Shown here: in pieces, positions 37,340 to 45,453 of the stretch | Layout of the letters: each line of letters begins with the position of its first letter | Numbering within the stretch: position 1 is the stretch's first letter | NCBI GenBank assembly: GCA_000720375.1 | Contig: JOAA01000017.1 | Location: forward strand, 1 to 64,000 | Length of the DNA stretch: 64,000 nt | Source of the DNA: Rhodococcus rhodnii | Lineage (GTDB): Bacteria > Actinomycetota > Actinomycetes > Mycobacteriales > Pseudonocardiaceae | Direction of reading: 5' to 3' | Notes under the pieces: model-generated | The model's database searches: none | What the model was told of the DNA's origin: nothing | The model's input: only the letters and a program-made list of their open reading frames with translations | Program-made: the position numbers and the translations under genes

Positions 37340-37846
37340 TCAGCTTGTCGAGTCCGCGAAACGGCGCTGCACATCAGGCCGCGACTTGAGCCGCTCCGGA
37401 TAGCCCGGCCCCATCCGCATGGAAGTCTCCTCCGCCCGCAACGGTTTGCTGCACGCGGCACAGACGACTTCGGCGTGCGCGTCGTGACCGCAGGCGTCGT
37501 GGTGAAAGACCACCGGCGCGCCCTCATCGCCGGCCAGCCACCGGTCCCCCCAGCGGGACATCGCCGCCAGCACTCCGAAGAAGTCCTTGCCCTTCTCGGT
37601 GAGCAGGTAGTCGTAGCGCAGCGGCTCGGTCTGGTACGGCCGCTTCTCCAGCAGGCCCTCGTCGACCAACCGCCGCAGCCGGTCGGTCAGGGTGTTGCGC
37701 GCGATGCCCAGTTCCTGCTGGAACTGGTCGAAGCGGCGGATGCCGTAGAACGCCTCACGCAACACCAGTGGGGTCCACCAGTCGCCCAGCAGATCCATGG
37801 TCCGCGCGATGGAGCAGGGCCACCGGGAAAACGACGTCCGTTTCAC
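37340..37846 (-). CDS. HxlR-family transcriptional regulator
   Basis: GTG 37846 begins the 168-residue protein [43 protein letters not shown]. This is the standard HxlR winged-helix start, with one conserved Cys (PCSIAR) that senses oxidants or electrophiles in some members. The wing region is [21 protein letters not shown]. The C-terminus adds [18 protein letters not shown], a Cys pair reminiscent of a metal knuckle. No good ribosome site is seen. The gene lies 59 bases after another HxlR gene on the same strand, with its own small palindrome at the start. Confidence 0.9.
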   Translation of the reverse strand: MKRTSFSRWPCSIARTMDLLGDWWTPLVLREAFYGIRRFDQFQQELGIARNTLTDRLRRLVDEGLLEKRPYQTEPLRYDYLLTEKGKDFFGVLAAMSRWGDRWLAGDEGAPVVFHHDACGHDAHAEVVCAACSKPLRAEETSMRMGPGYPERLKSRPDVQRRFADSTS

Positions 37847-37849
37847 AAG

Positions 37850-37864
37850 CTCAGGATAGCTGAG
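37850..37864. promoter_or_regulatory. Small palindrome just upstream of an HxlR gene
   Basis: CTCAG-GATAG-CTGAG is an exact 5-bp inverted repeat ending 4 bases before the GTG of the downstream HxlR gene. It may be an autoregulatory site, though it is short enough to occur by chance. Confidence 0.35.
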
Positions 37865-37905
37865 TCTTACAACGAAACCGTGCTGGTAAGAGCCCTTATC
37901 GCGGA

Positions 37906-38373
37906 TCATCTCGCGGACGTGCCCGCCCACCGGCGCTGATAGACCCGGTCGGCGGAAGTCAGCGGTTCGCCGCAGGTGCTGCACACCGTCGGCGAGCTGC
38001 TCGGGTGATCACCCGATCGGTGCAGGATGGACATTTCGAGGTGACGCGCAGGCGCCTGCGTGTGCTTCTCGCTCCACTTGGCGAGCGCGTCAAGGACTGG
38101 CAGGAAGTCCGCGGCGGCGTCGGTGATCACGTACTCGTGCTGCATCCGCTGTTTGCCGCGATACGGCCTGCGGAGCAGCAGTCCCGCCTCGACCATCTGG
38201 GCAAGCCTGCGGGCCAGCACGTTGTCGGCGACCTGGAGGACCTCACGGAACTGCTCGAACTTCGTCGTGCCCAGCAGCGCCTCGCGCAGCACGAGCATCA
38301 CCCACGGATCGCCGACCACGTCGAGCGATCGGGCGATCGGGCACGGGTGCTTCGACCAGTCCTGACGCAGCAC
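37906..38373 (-). CDS. HxlR-family transcriptional regulator
   Basis: GTG 38373 after GAGGAG gives 155 residues. The open frame to 38748 is a shadow of the thiolase gene. The family core is [56 protein letters not shown], with the conserved Cys in HPCPIAR. A C-terminal CSTCGEPL pair follows. It is divergent from the thiolase gene, and the 82-base gap holds two near-identical operators, so it very probably controls itself and the thiolase. This HxlR gene and the next one form a tandem pair. Confidence 0.92.
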   Translation of the reverse strand: MLRQDWSKHPCPIARSLDVVGDPWVMLVLREALLGTTKFEQFREVLQVADNVLARRLAQMVEAGLLLRRPYRGKQRMQHEYVITDAAADFLPVLDALAKWSEKHTQAPARHLEMSILHRSGDHPSSSPTVCSTCGEPLTSADRVYQRRWAGTSAR

Positions 38374-38390
38374 GGGACGCTCCTCACATT

Positions 38391-38437
38391 GGCTTGCTCC
38401 GAGCAAGCCTACCCGACGTAAGCTTGCTTCAAGCAAG
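38391..38437. promoter_or_regulatory. Twin HxlR operators between the regulator and thiolase genes
   Basis: GGCTTGCTC-C-GAGCAAGCC (38391-38409) has 9-bp arms, and CTTGCTT-C-AAGCAAG (38423-38437) has 7-bp arms. Both share the core CTTGCT-N-(A/G)AGCAAG and have centres 30 bp apart, about three helical turns. The gap drives the HxlR gene leftward and the thiolase rightward. Confidence 0.85.
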
Positions 38438-38455
38438 TCAACTAGGAGGTAGGCC

Positions 38456-39634
38456 ATGAGGGACGCCGTGATCGTCGACGCGGTCCGCACACCGATCGGC
38501 AAAGGCCGAGCCACGGGAACGTTGGCCGGCGTACACCCTGTCGACCTGCACGCACACGCCATCCGCGCGCTCGTCGACCGGACGGGCATCGACCCGGTCA
38601 AGATCGACGATGTCATCTCCGGAGCGGTCGGCCAGATCGGCGAGCAGAGCGGCAACACCGCACGGTGGGCGGCGCTTGCCGCGGGACTTCCGGAGTCTGT
38701 CCCGGCCGTCACCATCGACCGGCAGTGCGGCAGCAGCCAGCAAGCCATCCACTTCGCCGCACAGGGCGTGATCGCCGGTGCCTACGACGTGGTGATCGCC
38801 TCCGGCATCGAGTCGATGAGCCACGTGCCGATCGGCAGCCAGCAGGACGGCCGGGACTTCCTCGGCCCGCGGGTCGCCAACCGGTATTCGGACGGCCTTG
38901 TGCCCCAGGGGATCAGTGCCGAGCTGATCGCCGCCAAATGGGGCCTGACCCGAGAACAGCTCGACGCATTTGCCGCCACGAGCCACCAGCGCGCCGCGGT
39001 GGCGTGGGCCGACGGCCGGTTCGACCGTGATGTCGCCCCGCTGAAAGTGGGTACGGACGAGGTGCGGACCGATGAGTCAGTACGCCCGTCGACCACTGTG
39101 GACGTTCTGGCCGGCCTCAAACCGGCTTTCTACAACGACTATTGGGCCACTCGGTTCCCCCAGATCGGCTGGCACGTGACCGCAGGCAACTCGTCACCGA
39201 TCAACGACGGCGCCGCGGCGGTACTGATCACCAGCAGCGAGACGGCGCAACGCCTCGGTCTTAAGCCGCGTGCACGCCTGCACAGCTCCGCCGTCGTCGG
39301 CGACGATCCGCTGCTGATGCTCACCGGCGTCATTCCCGCCACCGCCAAGGTGCTCGACCGCGCCGGCCTGACGCTCGGCGACATCGACGCGTTCGAGGTC
39401 AACGAAGCGTTCGCCAGCGTTGTCCTGGCCTGGCAGGCCGAAACCGGTGCAGATCCGGCGAAGGTGAACGTCAACGGCGGCGCGACTGCGATCGGCCATC
39501 CGCTGGGCGCGAGCGGCGCACGCCTGATGACCACCCTGCTGTCGGTTCTCGAACAGACCGGCGGCAGGTACGGCTTGCAGACCATGTGCGAAGCCGGAGG
39601 TCTGGCCAACGCCACGATCATCGAACGGCTCTGA
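38456..39634 (+). CDS. Acetyl-CoA acyltransferase (thiolase)
   Basis: The protein has 392 residues from an ATG after TAGGAGGT. All catalytic motifs are present: the nucleophile in DRQCGSSQQA (about Cys90), GHPLGASGARL with the conserved His (near 348), and a C-terminal Cys in MCEAGG (near 383). Length and motif order fit the FadA-type degradative thiolases, which cut 3-ketoacyl-CoA with CoA. It is divergent from an HxlR gene with twin operators between them. A ligase relic and a dienoyl-CoA reductase relic lie 1.2 kb away, hinting at a former CoA-dependent catabolic cluster. Confidence 0.94.
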   Translation: MRDAVIVDAVRTPIGKGRATGTLAGVHPVDLHAHAIRALVDRTGIDPVKIDDVISGAVGQIGEQSGNTARWAALAAGLPESVPAVTIDRQCGSSQQAIHFAAQGVIAGAYDVVIASGIESMSHVPIGSQQDGRDFLGPRVANRYSDGLVPQGISAELIAAKWGLTREQLDAFAATSHQRAAVAWADGRFDRDVAPLKVGTDEVRTDESVRPSTTVDVLAGLKPAFYNDYWATRFPQIGWHVTAGNSSPINDGAAAVLITSSETAQRLGLKPRARLHSSAVVGDDPLLMLTGVIPATAKVLDRAGLTLGDIDAFEVNEAFASVVLAWQAETGADPAKVNVNGGATAIGHPLGASGARLMTTLLSVLEQTGGRYGLQTMCEAGGLANATIIERL

Positions 39635-39984
39635 CCTGATTGGACACCGGCCGCGCGACCAGCAAGGCGGCTACAGCGGCCAAGGCGCCCATGACCGCCC
39701 GGTGGACACGCGGTCAGCGGGCAGCTGGGACACGGCCGCGCTGGTGAACGAAGTGGTCGACAACCCGACACCCAGACCTGTCATCAACAAGCCCGGCAAG
39801 AAGCCCATCGCATACGACCCGTCCAAGTGCAACGACAGCCACAGCGCACCCGCGCCGAACACCACACCGCCCCGGGCACGGCGATCGCCCGTGACCCGAA
39901 CCGATCCACCAAACACCCCGCGAACGGCGCCGCCAACACGGCCATGACAGGGCCTGGAGTGACCTCGAACGCGCCTCAAGGAAG
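39618..39984 (-). pseudogene. MFS (drug:H+ antiporter) transporter fragment, frameshifted
   Basis: Three frames on the minus strand follow one MFS protein. EVTPGPVMAVLAAPFAGCLVDRFGSRAIAVPG comes first, then GGVVFGAGALWLSLHLDGSYAMGFLPGLLMTGLGVGLSTTSFTSAAVSQLPADRVSTG. VMGALAAVAALLVARP is last. The PGP…G(R/C)L(V/A)DRFG motif is typical of 14-helix DHA2 antiporters, which have about 450-500 residues. About 120 remain. The 5' part is missing, and the 3' end overlaps the thiolase stop tail-to-tail. Confidence 0.8.
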
Positions 39985-40109
39985 CGTCGATGATTGCTGG
40001 CTACGCCATCACCGCGCTGTCGGTGCGGTGATGGCTCGGCGCTTCTGCTGGCGCCGCGAAGAGCGTGAAGAACAGTTGGGCGGCCTCAATCGACCCATGA
40101 AGGCTAACG

Positions 40110-40280
40110 TCACCTGAATTCAGAAGGTCGCGCACAGTCGGACGCGCCGAAGATGAGGTCCCAGTATGATTCCACTGTGGCCTCGAGCTCGGCGTCGACC
40201 GCGTTGCCACGGCTGCGTCCTAAATGGATGCGATCACCCGCAAACACCTCGAAAGACTCATCGTTCCTGATGATCCGCAC
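40110..40280 (-). CDS. Small ORF, unrecognised (possible gene remnant)
   Basis: A 56-codon frame from GTG 40280 reads VRIIRNDESFEVFAGDRIHLGRSRG and then ELEATVESYWDLIFGASD. It has balanced composition and a plausible fold signature, unlike the surrounding shadows. There is no clear ribosome site. The end resembles the last helix of TetR-type or enzyme proteins, but I cannot name a family. It may be the 3' scrap of a longer gene. The rest of the 39985-40377 gap shows nothing. Confidence 0.3.
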   Translation of the reverse strand: MRIIRNDESFEVFAGDRIHLGRSRGNAVDAELEATVESYWDLIFGASDCARPSEFR

Positions 40281-40377
40281 CGAACCCGTCCGTCATATTT
40301 CCCACGCCCTGCGTGATCCGTGAGATGTCAGCCCCAAAGAGGGGGCCGGATGTCACCACCGACGCCCTCTGGCCCAC

Positions 40378-41100
40378 CTACTTGATCGTGATGTCGCTGA
40401 GATCAAGCGTGATCGGGATCCACGACAGATCCGGGGTGCCGTCCTCCTGACGGATGTGGATGTGCCGCTTGGTCGCCACGACGATGCCGTCGACCTTCGC
40501 GTGTTGCCGAATGTAGTGAGCCGTCGGCGAGAACCCATTGACCACTGGCTGGTAGTCCATGCGGCGCAGCAGACCCTCATCGTCGAAGTAGTACTTCTGG
40601 GTCTCGTTGTGCGTGTCGACGTTCTTCGAGAACGTGACGCTCAGTCCGCGCCAGCTCTCCCCGTTCTCCACCCACGGGTCGATTTCCTCGGTGACAGCCC
40701 CCTCCCAGCCGAAGACAAAGGGCTCGGGCAGGTAGTGCCAGGTGGCGTAGCTCTGGAAGTAGGCGATCTGCGCAAGGCTCCACTTGCTCTCCGTGGTGTA
40801 GCCCTCGAAGGTGGCCCGCGGATTCTTCAACTGGTCGATCACATCGCCGTCCGCGGAGGTCACGGCGACGAGGTTCTGCGCCCGATCGAACTCGATGGTG
40901 CGACCGGTCGTCAGCTGCCGGTGACGGATCTTCTGGGAGTGCAGATCGGCCTCGACCTCCCCGGTGTCCACAAAGTCCGCGTGTCCCTTGAACTCCCAGA
41001 ACGGCCCGCCGAATGCGACGTTCAACGTGATCGTGGAGACGGAGCGATACCGATCCAGTCCACCGTGGGCGTCAAGGACCTTGGTCAGCAGGTCAGTCAC
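40378..41100 (-). CDS. Conserved actinobacterial protein of unknown function (240 aa)
   Basis: GTG 41100 follows AGGAG by five bases. The protein begins TDLLTKVLDAHGGLDRYRSVSTITLNVAFGGPFWEFKG and continues IAYFQSYATWHYLPEPFVF, then EEIDPWVENGESWRGLSVTF and YYFDDEGLLRRMDY. It ends KRHIHIRQEDGTPD-SWIPITLDLSDITI. I recognise this as a widespread actinobacterial family without an assigned function. The beta-rich alternation suggests a LolA-like half-barrel (inference). It is divergent from an HxlR gene with a palindromic operator between them, so it is likely an inducible product of that regulator. A second member survives as a fragment at 49576-49719. Confidence 0.8.
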   Translation of the reverse strand: MTDLLTKVLDAHGGLDRYRSVSTITLNVAFGGPFWEFKGHADFVDTGEVEADLHSQKIRHRQLTTGRTIEFDRAQNLVAVTSADGDVIDQLKNPRATFEGYTTESKWSLAQIAYFQSYATWHYLPEPFVFGWEGAVTEEIDPWVENGESWRGLSVTFSKNVDTHNETQKYYFDDEGLLRRMDYQPVVNGFSPTAHYIRQHAKVDGIVVATKRHIHIRQEDGTPDLSWIPITLDLSDITIK

Positions 41101-41166
41101 TGTTTCTCCTGAATAAGTAGCGGTTAGTCCTGATGCAGGACTGATGTCGTCCAGTATCTGAGGGTG

Positions 41167-41183
41167 GGTTTGAAAATCAAACC
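41167..41183. promoter_or_regulatory. HxlR operator palindrome
   Basis: GGTTTGA-AAA-TCAAACC is a perfect 7-bp inverted repeat in the 249-base gap between the unknown-function gene and the divergent HxlR gene. A similar GGGTT…AACCC site precedes another HxlR gene at 47033-47051. Confidence 0.75.
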
Positions 41184-41349
41184 GAGTGTGAGCGGCGACA
41201 CAGGTCATGCACCGATGCGGCGATCGCATAGGAGTGGCTTGACCGTGGCGCGGCCAAGGTTCGCGACACTGTTCGGCGCACGAGGCAGCCGTGAAGACCC
41301 TGCTAACCTTGAAGTTAATGACCTTGTTCTAGCGTTAGGGGTGCAAGGC

Positions 41350-41850
41350 ATGGCCGCCAAACTTCGCCTGCAGGACCGCGAATGCCCGCTCTCCACGGCC
41401 TTGGGCTACGTCGGCGAATGGTGGACACTGCTGCTCCTGCACGACTGTTTCGACGGCTACAGCCGCTTCGACCAGTTCCAGGAAAACCTCAAGATCTCCA
41501 CGAGCATGCTCACCAGCAGGCTCAAATCCCTTGTCGAGAACGGGTTGCTGGAAAAGAAGCCGTACCAGTCCCACCCCGTCAGGTATGAGTACACGCTCAC
41601 CGAGCTCGGCCGGTCGTTGCGACCGGTGATCATCGCACTCGCCGCATGGGGAAACGGCCGGCTTGATCCGTCCGAGCGGAGCATGATCCTGCTGGACGCG
41701 ACAACCGGTGCAGAGGCCGAACCCGTACTTGTCGACGCCAAGACCGGACGGCGCGTCGACGGCGACGATTTCGTCTTCGCCGCTGGTCCCGCTGCAAGCG
41801 CCGCCTTCCGCGACCGTTATGCCAACGTCGCCGTCCCCGTCGAATCGTGA
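41350..41850 (+). CDS. HxlR-family transcriptional regulator
   Basis: ATG 41350 follows AGGGG by 8 bases and gives 166 residues. Earlier in-frame starts would add a non-homologous leader. The start MAAKLRLQDRECPLSTALGYVGEWWTLLLLHDCFDGYSRFDQFQENL is typical HxlR, with the conserved Cys in RECPLS. The wing is LEKKPYQSHPVRYEYTLTELG. The C-terminal part lacks the Cys knuckles of the other copies. Position and operator suggest that it represses the 240-residue unknown gene opposite. Confidence 0.9.
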   Translation: MAAKLRLQDRECPLSTALGYVGEWWTLLLLHDCFDGYSRFDQFQENLKISTSMLTSRLKSLVENGLLEKKPYQSHPVRYEYTLTELGRSLRPVIIALAAWGNGRLDPSERSMILLDATTGAEAEPVLVDAKTGRRVDGDDFVFAAGPAASAAFRDRYANVAVPVES

Positions 41851-42024
41851 ACAAGTACGCGTTCTGCTCACACTGACGAGCGAGCTCTTCCCACAGGCGC
41901 TTAGTACGTCACAACGGGACCGGCATGGATCACGTTGTGACAGCTCAATGTTCGCGCCGCACGTGCGAAACAGTCCAGTTTCGACACATACCCAGAGTGC
42001 CCTCGCGAGCAACCCTCCCGAGTA

Positions 42025-42042
42025 ACTGCTAATCTAGCAGTC
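42025..42042 (+). promoter_or_regulatory. Palindromic operator at a likely leaderless promoter
   Basis: ACTGCTA-ATC-TAGCAGT (42025-42041) is a perfect 7-bp inverted repeat that ends one base before the SDR start codon. The TAATCT inside it fits a -10 hexamer, and transcription would then start at or next to the ATG. No ribosome site exists. A protein bound here would block the -10 directly. Confidence 0.65.
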
Positions 42043-42852
42043 ATGACGACTTCTAAAATAGAACCCACTGGCAATGGCCGCCTGTCCGACGTTGGCACCA
42101 AGCGGGCCGTAATCACCGGAGGCACCCGCGGCACTGGCGCAGCGATCGCACGCCGTTTGCGCGCCGATGGCCTGGCAGTAACCGTGGTTGCCCGCGGTCC
42201 AGGTGAAGCGGAGCAACCAGACGTTGCCCTCGTCACCGCTGACCTGACCGATCCGCAGTCGGCAGGCAAGATCGCACCCACGCTCCTGGCCGACGGCGCT
42301 CCAGATGTCCTTGTGCATGTGGCCGGAGGGTCCAATGCTCCCTCGGGCGGGTTCGCCGTCCTGGGGGACGACGACTGGGCACACGAGCTCGACTTGAACC
42401 TGCTGTCCGCGGTCCGGCTTGATCGCGTCCTCATCCCCGCGATGATCGAGGCTGGTCGCGGAACGATCGTGCATGTCTCGTCGATCCAGGCGCGGATGCC
42501 GCTGTGGGACGGCACGCTCGCGTACGCCGCCGCCAAGGCCGCGTTGAGCACGTACAGCAAGGGACTCGCCAACCAACTTGCCCCGCATGGCATCCGAGTC
42601 AACACCGTCTCGCCGGGCGGAATCCAAACCGATGCCGCCGACCAACTCGTACAGCGCCTTTCCGAACAGTTCGACGGAAACACCGACGCTGCTCGGGATT
42701 CGTTGCTGGCCTCGCTTGGCGGCGTCCCGCTCGGCCGGTTCGTCAGCCCCGCTGAGGTAGCCGACACCGTCGCCTTCCTCGTCTCTGACCAGGCGACCAG
42801 CATCCTCGGCGCCGACATTGTCGTTGACGGCGGCACCATCCGAACGCTCTGA
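42043..42852 (+). CDS. Short-chain dehydrogenase/reductase (classical SDR)
   Basis: The 269-residue protein starts at ATG 42043. Cofactor motif TGGTRGTG lies near residues 25-32, and active-site Ser is in HVSSIQAR. The catalytic YxxxK is YAAAK, followed by the usual LAPHGIRVNTVSPGGIQT. The end is VVDGGTIRTL, and length is normal. There is no ribosome site, and the message is probably leaderless. An NTF2-like gene follows 40 bases later. HxlR-type operators lie upstream, though the nearest HxlR gene points the same way and is 190 bases before it. Confidence 0.92.
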   Translation: MTTSKIEPTGNGRLSDVGTKRAVITGGTRGTGAAIARRLRADGLAVTVVARGPGEAEQPDVALVTADLTDPQSAGKIAPTLLADGAPDVLVHVAGGSNAPSGGFAVLGDDDWAHELDLNLLSAVRLDRVLIPAMIEAGRGTIVHVSSIQARMPLWDGTLAYAAAKAALSTYSKGLANQLAPHGIRVNTVSPGGIQTDAADQLVQRLSEQFDGNTDAARDSLLASLGGVPLGRFVSPAEVADTVAFLVSDQATSILGADIVVDGGTIRTL

Positions 42853-42891
42853 CCCAACGCAGCAACCCACAAGAACGACAGGAGAACTCCC

Positions 42892-43247
42892 GTGACCGAG
42901 ACCTTCACCGACTTTCGCGCCGACCAGTTGCCAGCCGTGGTCCTGGCTTACCTCGATGCTCACGAAAACAGCGCCACGCCGAGGCTGTCTCCCACTTCGC
43001 GCCGGATGCCGTTGTGGTGGACGACGGCAAGTCCTACGAAGGCATCGAAGCGATCCAGTCCTGGATCGAGAACTCAGCCAGCGAGTACACCTGGACCAAC
43101 ACCCCGATCGGACAGCAGATCACCGACGCGGAAACCGTCACCGTTCGCGTCCGCGTGGACGGAACTTTCCCCGGAGGCACCGTCGTCCTTCGCTACCAGT
43201 TCGAGCTCGCCGGCAGCACGATCCGACGTCTGGCCATCGCGGTCTGA
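42892..43247 (+). pseudogene. NTF2/SnoaL-like protein interrupted by one frameshift
   Basis: From GTG 42892, after AGGAGAA, the frame gives TETFTDFRADQLPAVVLAYLDAHEN. It then leaves the family. One base out of step the match continues as QRHAEAVSHFAPDAVVVDDGKSYEGIEAIQSWIENSASEYTWTNTPIGQQI and runs to a normal C-terminus. A single base deletion near 42968 explains everything. The remainder is intact, so the lesion is recent, or it is a sequencing error. Confidence 0.75.
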
Positions 43248-43597
43248 CCGATCCGGTCGTGGGTGATCAGGCGTAGCCGGTCCGGTCGAACGGGACCCGC
43301 ACGCCTTCGAACCCGGTCGGCCGCACCACAACCGGCACCGGACACTCCTCAGTGGACAAAGTCGTCCGCCGGGCTTGATTCTGCCGCCCCTACATGGAGG
43401 TGACTGGACGACGGCATCACCACAGGGTATTCGCGCAAGACAGGCCGATCGAGGAAAAAGGCGAGGACGATCCGGCGCGGATCGCCCTTGGCCCTTACAC
43501 AACCGAGCATACACTCCCCCGCCTTCACCCGGCCGCCGCGGCGCGGCGTCTGCGCGCAAAGCGTATCCACCATCCACAGTGGACATTTCGGTTCACG
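43248..43597. other. Intergenic, mostly featureless
   Basis: The minus strand near 43270-43370 reads PVVVRPTGFEGVRVPFDRTGYA and a stop. This may be the last codons of a lost gene, but I cannot name it. The rest shows no start with a ribosome site. Confidence 0.3.
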
Positions 43598-43617
43598 GAT
43601 GGCGTCATGACGCCATC
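43598..43617. promoter_or_regulatory. Perfect 20-bp palindrome upstream of the antiporter/halogenase genes
   Basis: GATGGCGTCATGACGCCATC is an unbroken 20-bp palindrome 68 bases before the antiporter relic's ATG. The AT-rich TCTAAAAGTACGTT just after it could hold a promoter. A dimeric regulator site is likely, and no cognate regulator is adjacent. Confidence 0.6.
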
Positions 43618-43684
43618 TAAAAGTACGTTCGTCCGTTTATCGTGGAGTCAGTGCTCTCCAGGACAACGACATCGAGGCGGTGTG

Positions 43685-43936
43685 ATGACCACTCACCAGG
43701 CGGTCTTCCTGCTCGTCGGGCTCGCCGCGATCCTCGTCGCCACCAGACTGGCCGGCATGGTCGCCCGGCGGTTGCAGTTGGGCATCCTCACCACACAGCT
43801 GTACTCGATGCTCGTGGTGATGGCTCTGGTCACGACGGCGATGACCGGCCCGGTACTGAAACCTGTTGGAACGCAGGCACAAGCGTCAACGGGTCGAGGA
43901 GCCGGCCACTTCGCGGGCGTGACATACCCACACTGA
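43685..43936 (+). pseudogene. Cation:proton antiporter (Kef/Na+-H+ type) with internal deletion
   Basis: The 83-codon frame begins like a CPA2 antiporter (TTHQAVFLLVGLAAILVATRLAGMVARRL). It then jumps to LGILTTQLYSMLVVMALVTTAMTGPVLKPV, which is the last transmembrane pair of the same family. About 330 residues between these parts are missing with the frame kept. A GAGGCGG ribosome site remains. The product could at most be a two-helix fragment. Confidence 0.75.
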
Positions 43937-44025
43937 CCACAGCCCGTCTTCTTCCTTCTCAGCAACCGTTGTGGGTGCCGCACGGCCTGAAACGCCGAGT
44001 GAACAAGAACAAAGGACACGTAGTG

Positions 44026-45453
44026 ATGACTGACAGCAATGGCCGAACCAGAGTGCTGGTGGTCGGCGGTGGCCCTGCGGGATCCGTCGCCGCGACCGCC
44101 TTGGCGCAGCAGGGCATCTCGGTCCAGCTGATCGAGAGCGCCCAGTTCCCCCGCTACCACATCGGCGAGTCGCTGACGCCCTCCTGCCGCACGATCCTCG
44201 AGCAGATCGGGGTAGCGGAAAAACTGGACAATCACGGTTTCGTCATCAAACACGGCGGCGCGTTCCGGTGGGACACCGACAGCTGGATCTTCGACTGGGG
44301 GTCGCAGGTGGGCTCCCGGTCGTGGCAGGTGGACCGATCCGAATTCGACCTGTTGCTGTTGAACCACGCACAGGACAACGGCGTGAAAGTGTCGATGGGT
44401 GTGACTGCCAAGGCAGTGCAGTTCACCGGCGACCGGCCGACGTCCGTTCGGTGTGCCACCGACTCCGGTAGCTTGTACACGATCGACGACTTCGACTACC
44501 TGATCGACGCGACCGGTCGCTATGGCCTGCTCAGTGCCCGCCATTTCAAGGACCGCCACCCGCACCAGAACCTGCAGAACGTGGCTGTCTGGGGTTACTG
44601 GACCGGTGCGAAAATGCTGCCGGACACGCCCACCGGCGGGATCAACATCATCTCCACGCCGGAAGGCTGGTTCTGGGTCATCCCGCTGGCGGACGGCCGC
44701 ACCAGCATTGGTTTCGTCACCAGTAAGGAATCCTTCGCCCGGCACCGGCAGAACCAGGCCCCGCTCAACGACATCTACCTGCCACTGATCGCCGAGTCGC
44801 CTGCGTTGAGCGACCTGGTCGAGGATGCCGAGTATCAGGGAACCGCGCACGTGGAAACAGACTATTCCTACGTAGGCGGCCACTTCGGTGGTCCCGGATA
44901 CATGATCGTCGGCGACGCGGCGTGCTTCCTCGACCCACTCCTCTCGTCCGGTGTGCACCTTGCCGTGTACAGCGCGTTCAACGCCGCAGCGAGCATCGCC
45001 TCGGTGGACCGCGGTGAGGTCACAGAGCAGGAAGCCCTGGACTTCTTCGAGTTCGCCTACCGGCGGGCCTACACGCGTCTGCTGGCACTGGTGAGTGTGA
45101 TGTACGAGCGTTACCTCGGCAAGGACGGCTTGTTCCACATCTCCGACCGCCTTGTCGGGGCGACCAGTCCGAACCCGGATGACGCGCCCAGTTCGTTGTC
45201 GTTCGCGGAAATCATCGGCGGCGTGTCCGATATGCGGGAGGCCACCGATGCCGGCACGCGGGTGCTCACCGAACAGTTGGCCGACGAGGCGTTCAAGGTC
45301 CAGCAGCGGTCCGTGTCCGGTGTGGACGGTGTCAGTAAGCCGGACTTCTCCTCGGTGCTGGAAAACCCACTGAGAGACGCTAAATCGACGGAGTACACGC
45401 TGGTCACTACCCCACGGCTGGGCCTGGCTCGGGTTACGGAGCCGTCGGTATGA
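44026..45453 (+). CDS. Flavin-dependent halogenase (carrier-protein/phenol type)
   Basis: The start is ATG 44026 (or GTG 44023), after AAAGGA, giving 475 residues. The FAD motif GGGPAGSVAATALA sits near residue 14, and FPRYHIGESLTPSCRTIL is the family's second block. The diagnostic WxWxIP appears as WFWVIP near 215, and a second flavin block GDAACFLDPLLSSG lies near 300. The tryptophan-halogenase Lys block is absent. The protein resembles the variant that acts on carrier-bound or phenolic substrates (PltA/CndH-like). A second, wrecked halogenase overlaps its stop (45450). No NRPS or PKS lies in this window. Confidence 0.9.
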   Translation: MTDSNGRTRVLVVGGGPAGSVAATALAQQGISVQLIESAQFPRYHIGESLTPSCRTILEQIGVAEKLDNHGFVIKHGGAFRWDTDSWIFDWGSQVGSRSWQVDRSEFDLLLLNHAQDNGVKVSMGVTAKAVQFTGDRPTSVRCATDSGSLYTIDDFDYLIDATGRYGLLSARHFKDRHPHQNLQNVAVWGYWTGAKMLPDTPTGGINIISTPEGWFWVIPLADGRTSIGFVTSKESFARHRQNQAPLNDIYLPLIAESPALSDLVEDAEYQGTAHVETDYSYVGGHFGGPGYMIVGDAACFLDPLLSSGVHLAVYSAFNAAASIASVDRGEVTEQEALDFFEFAYRRAYTRLLALVSVMYERYLGKDGLFHISDRLVGATSPNPDDAPSSLSFAEIIGGVSDMREATDAGTRVLTEQLADEAFKVQQRSVSGVDGVSKPDFSSVLENPLRDAKSTEYTLVTTPRLGLARVTEPSV

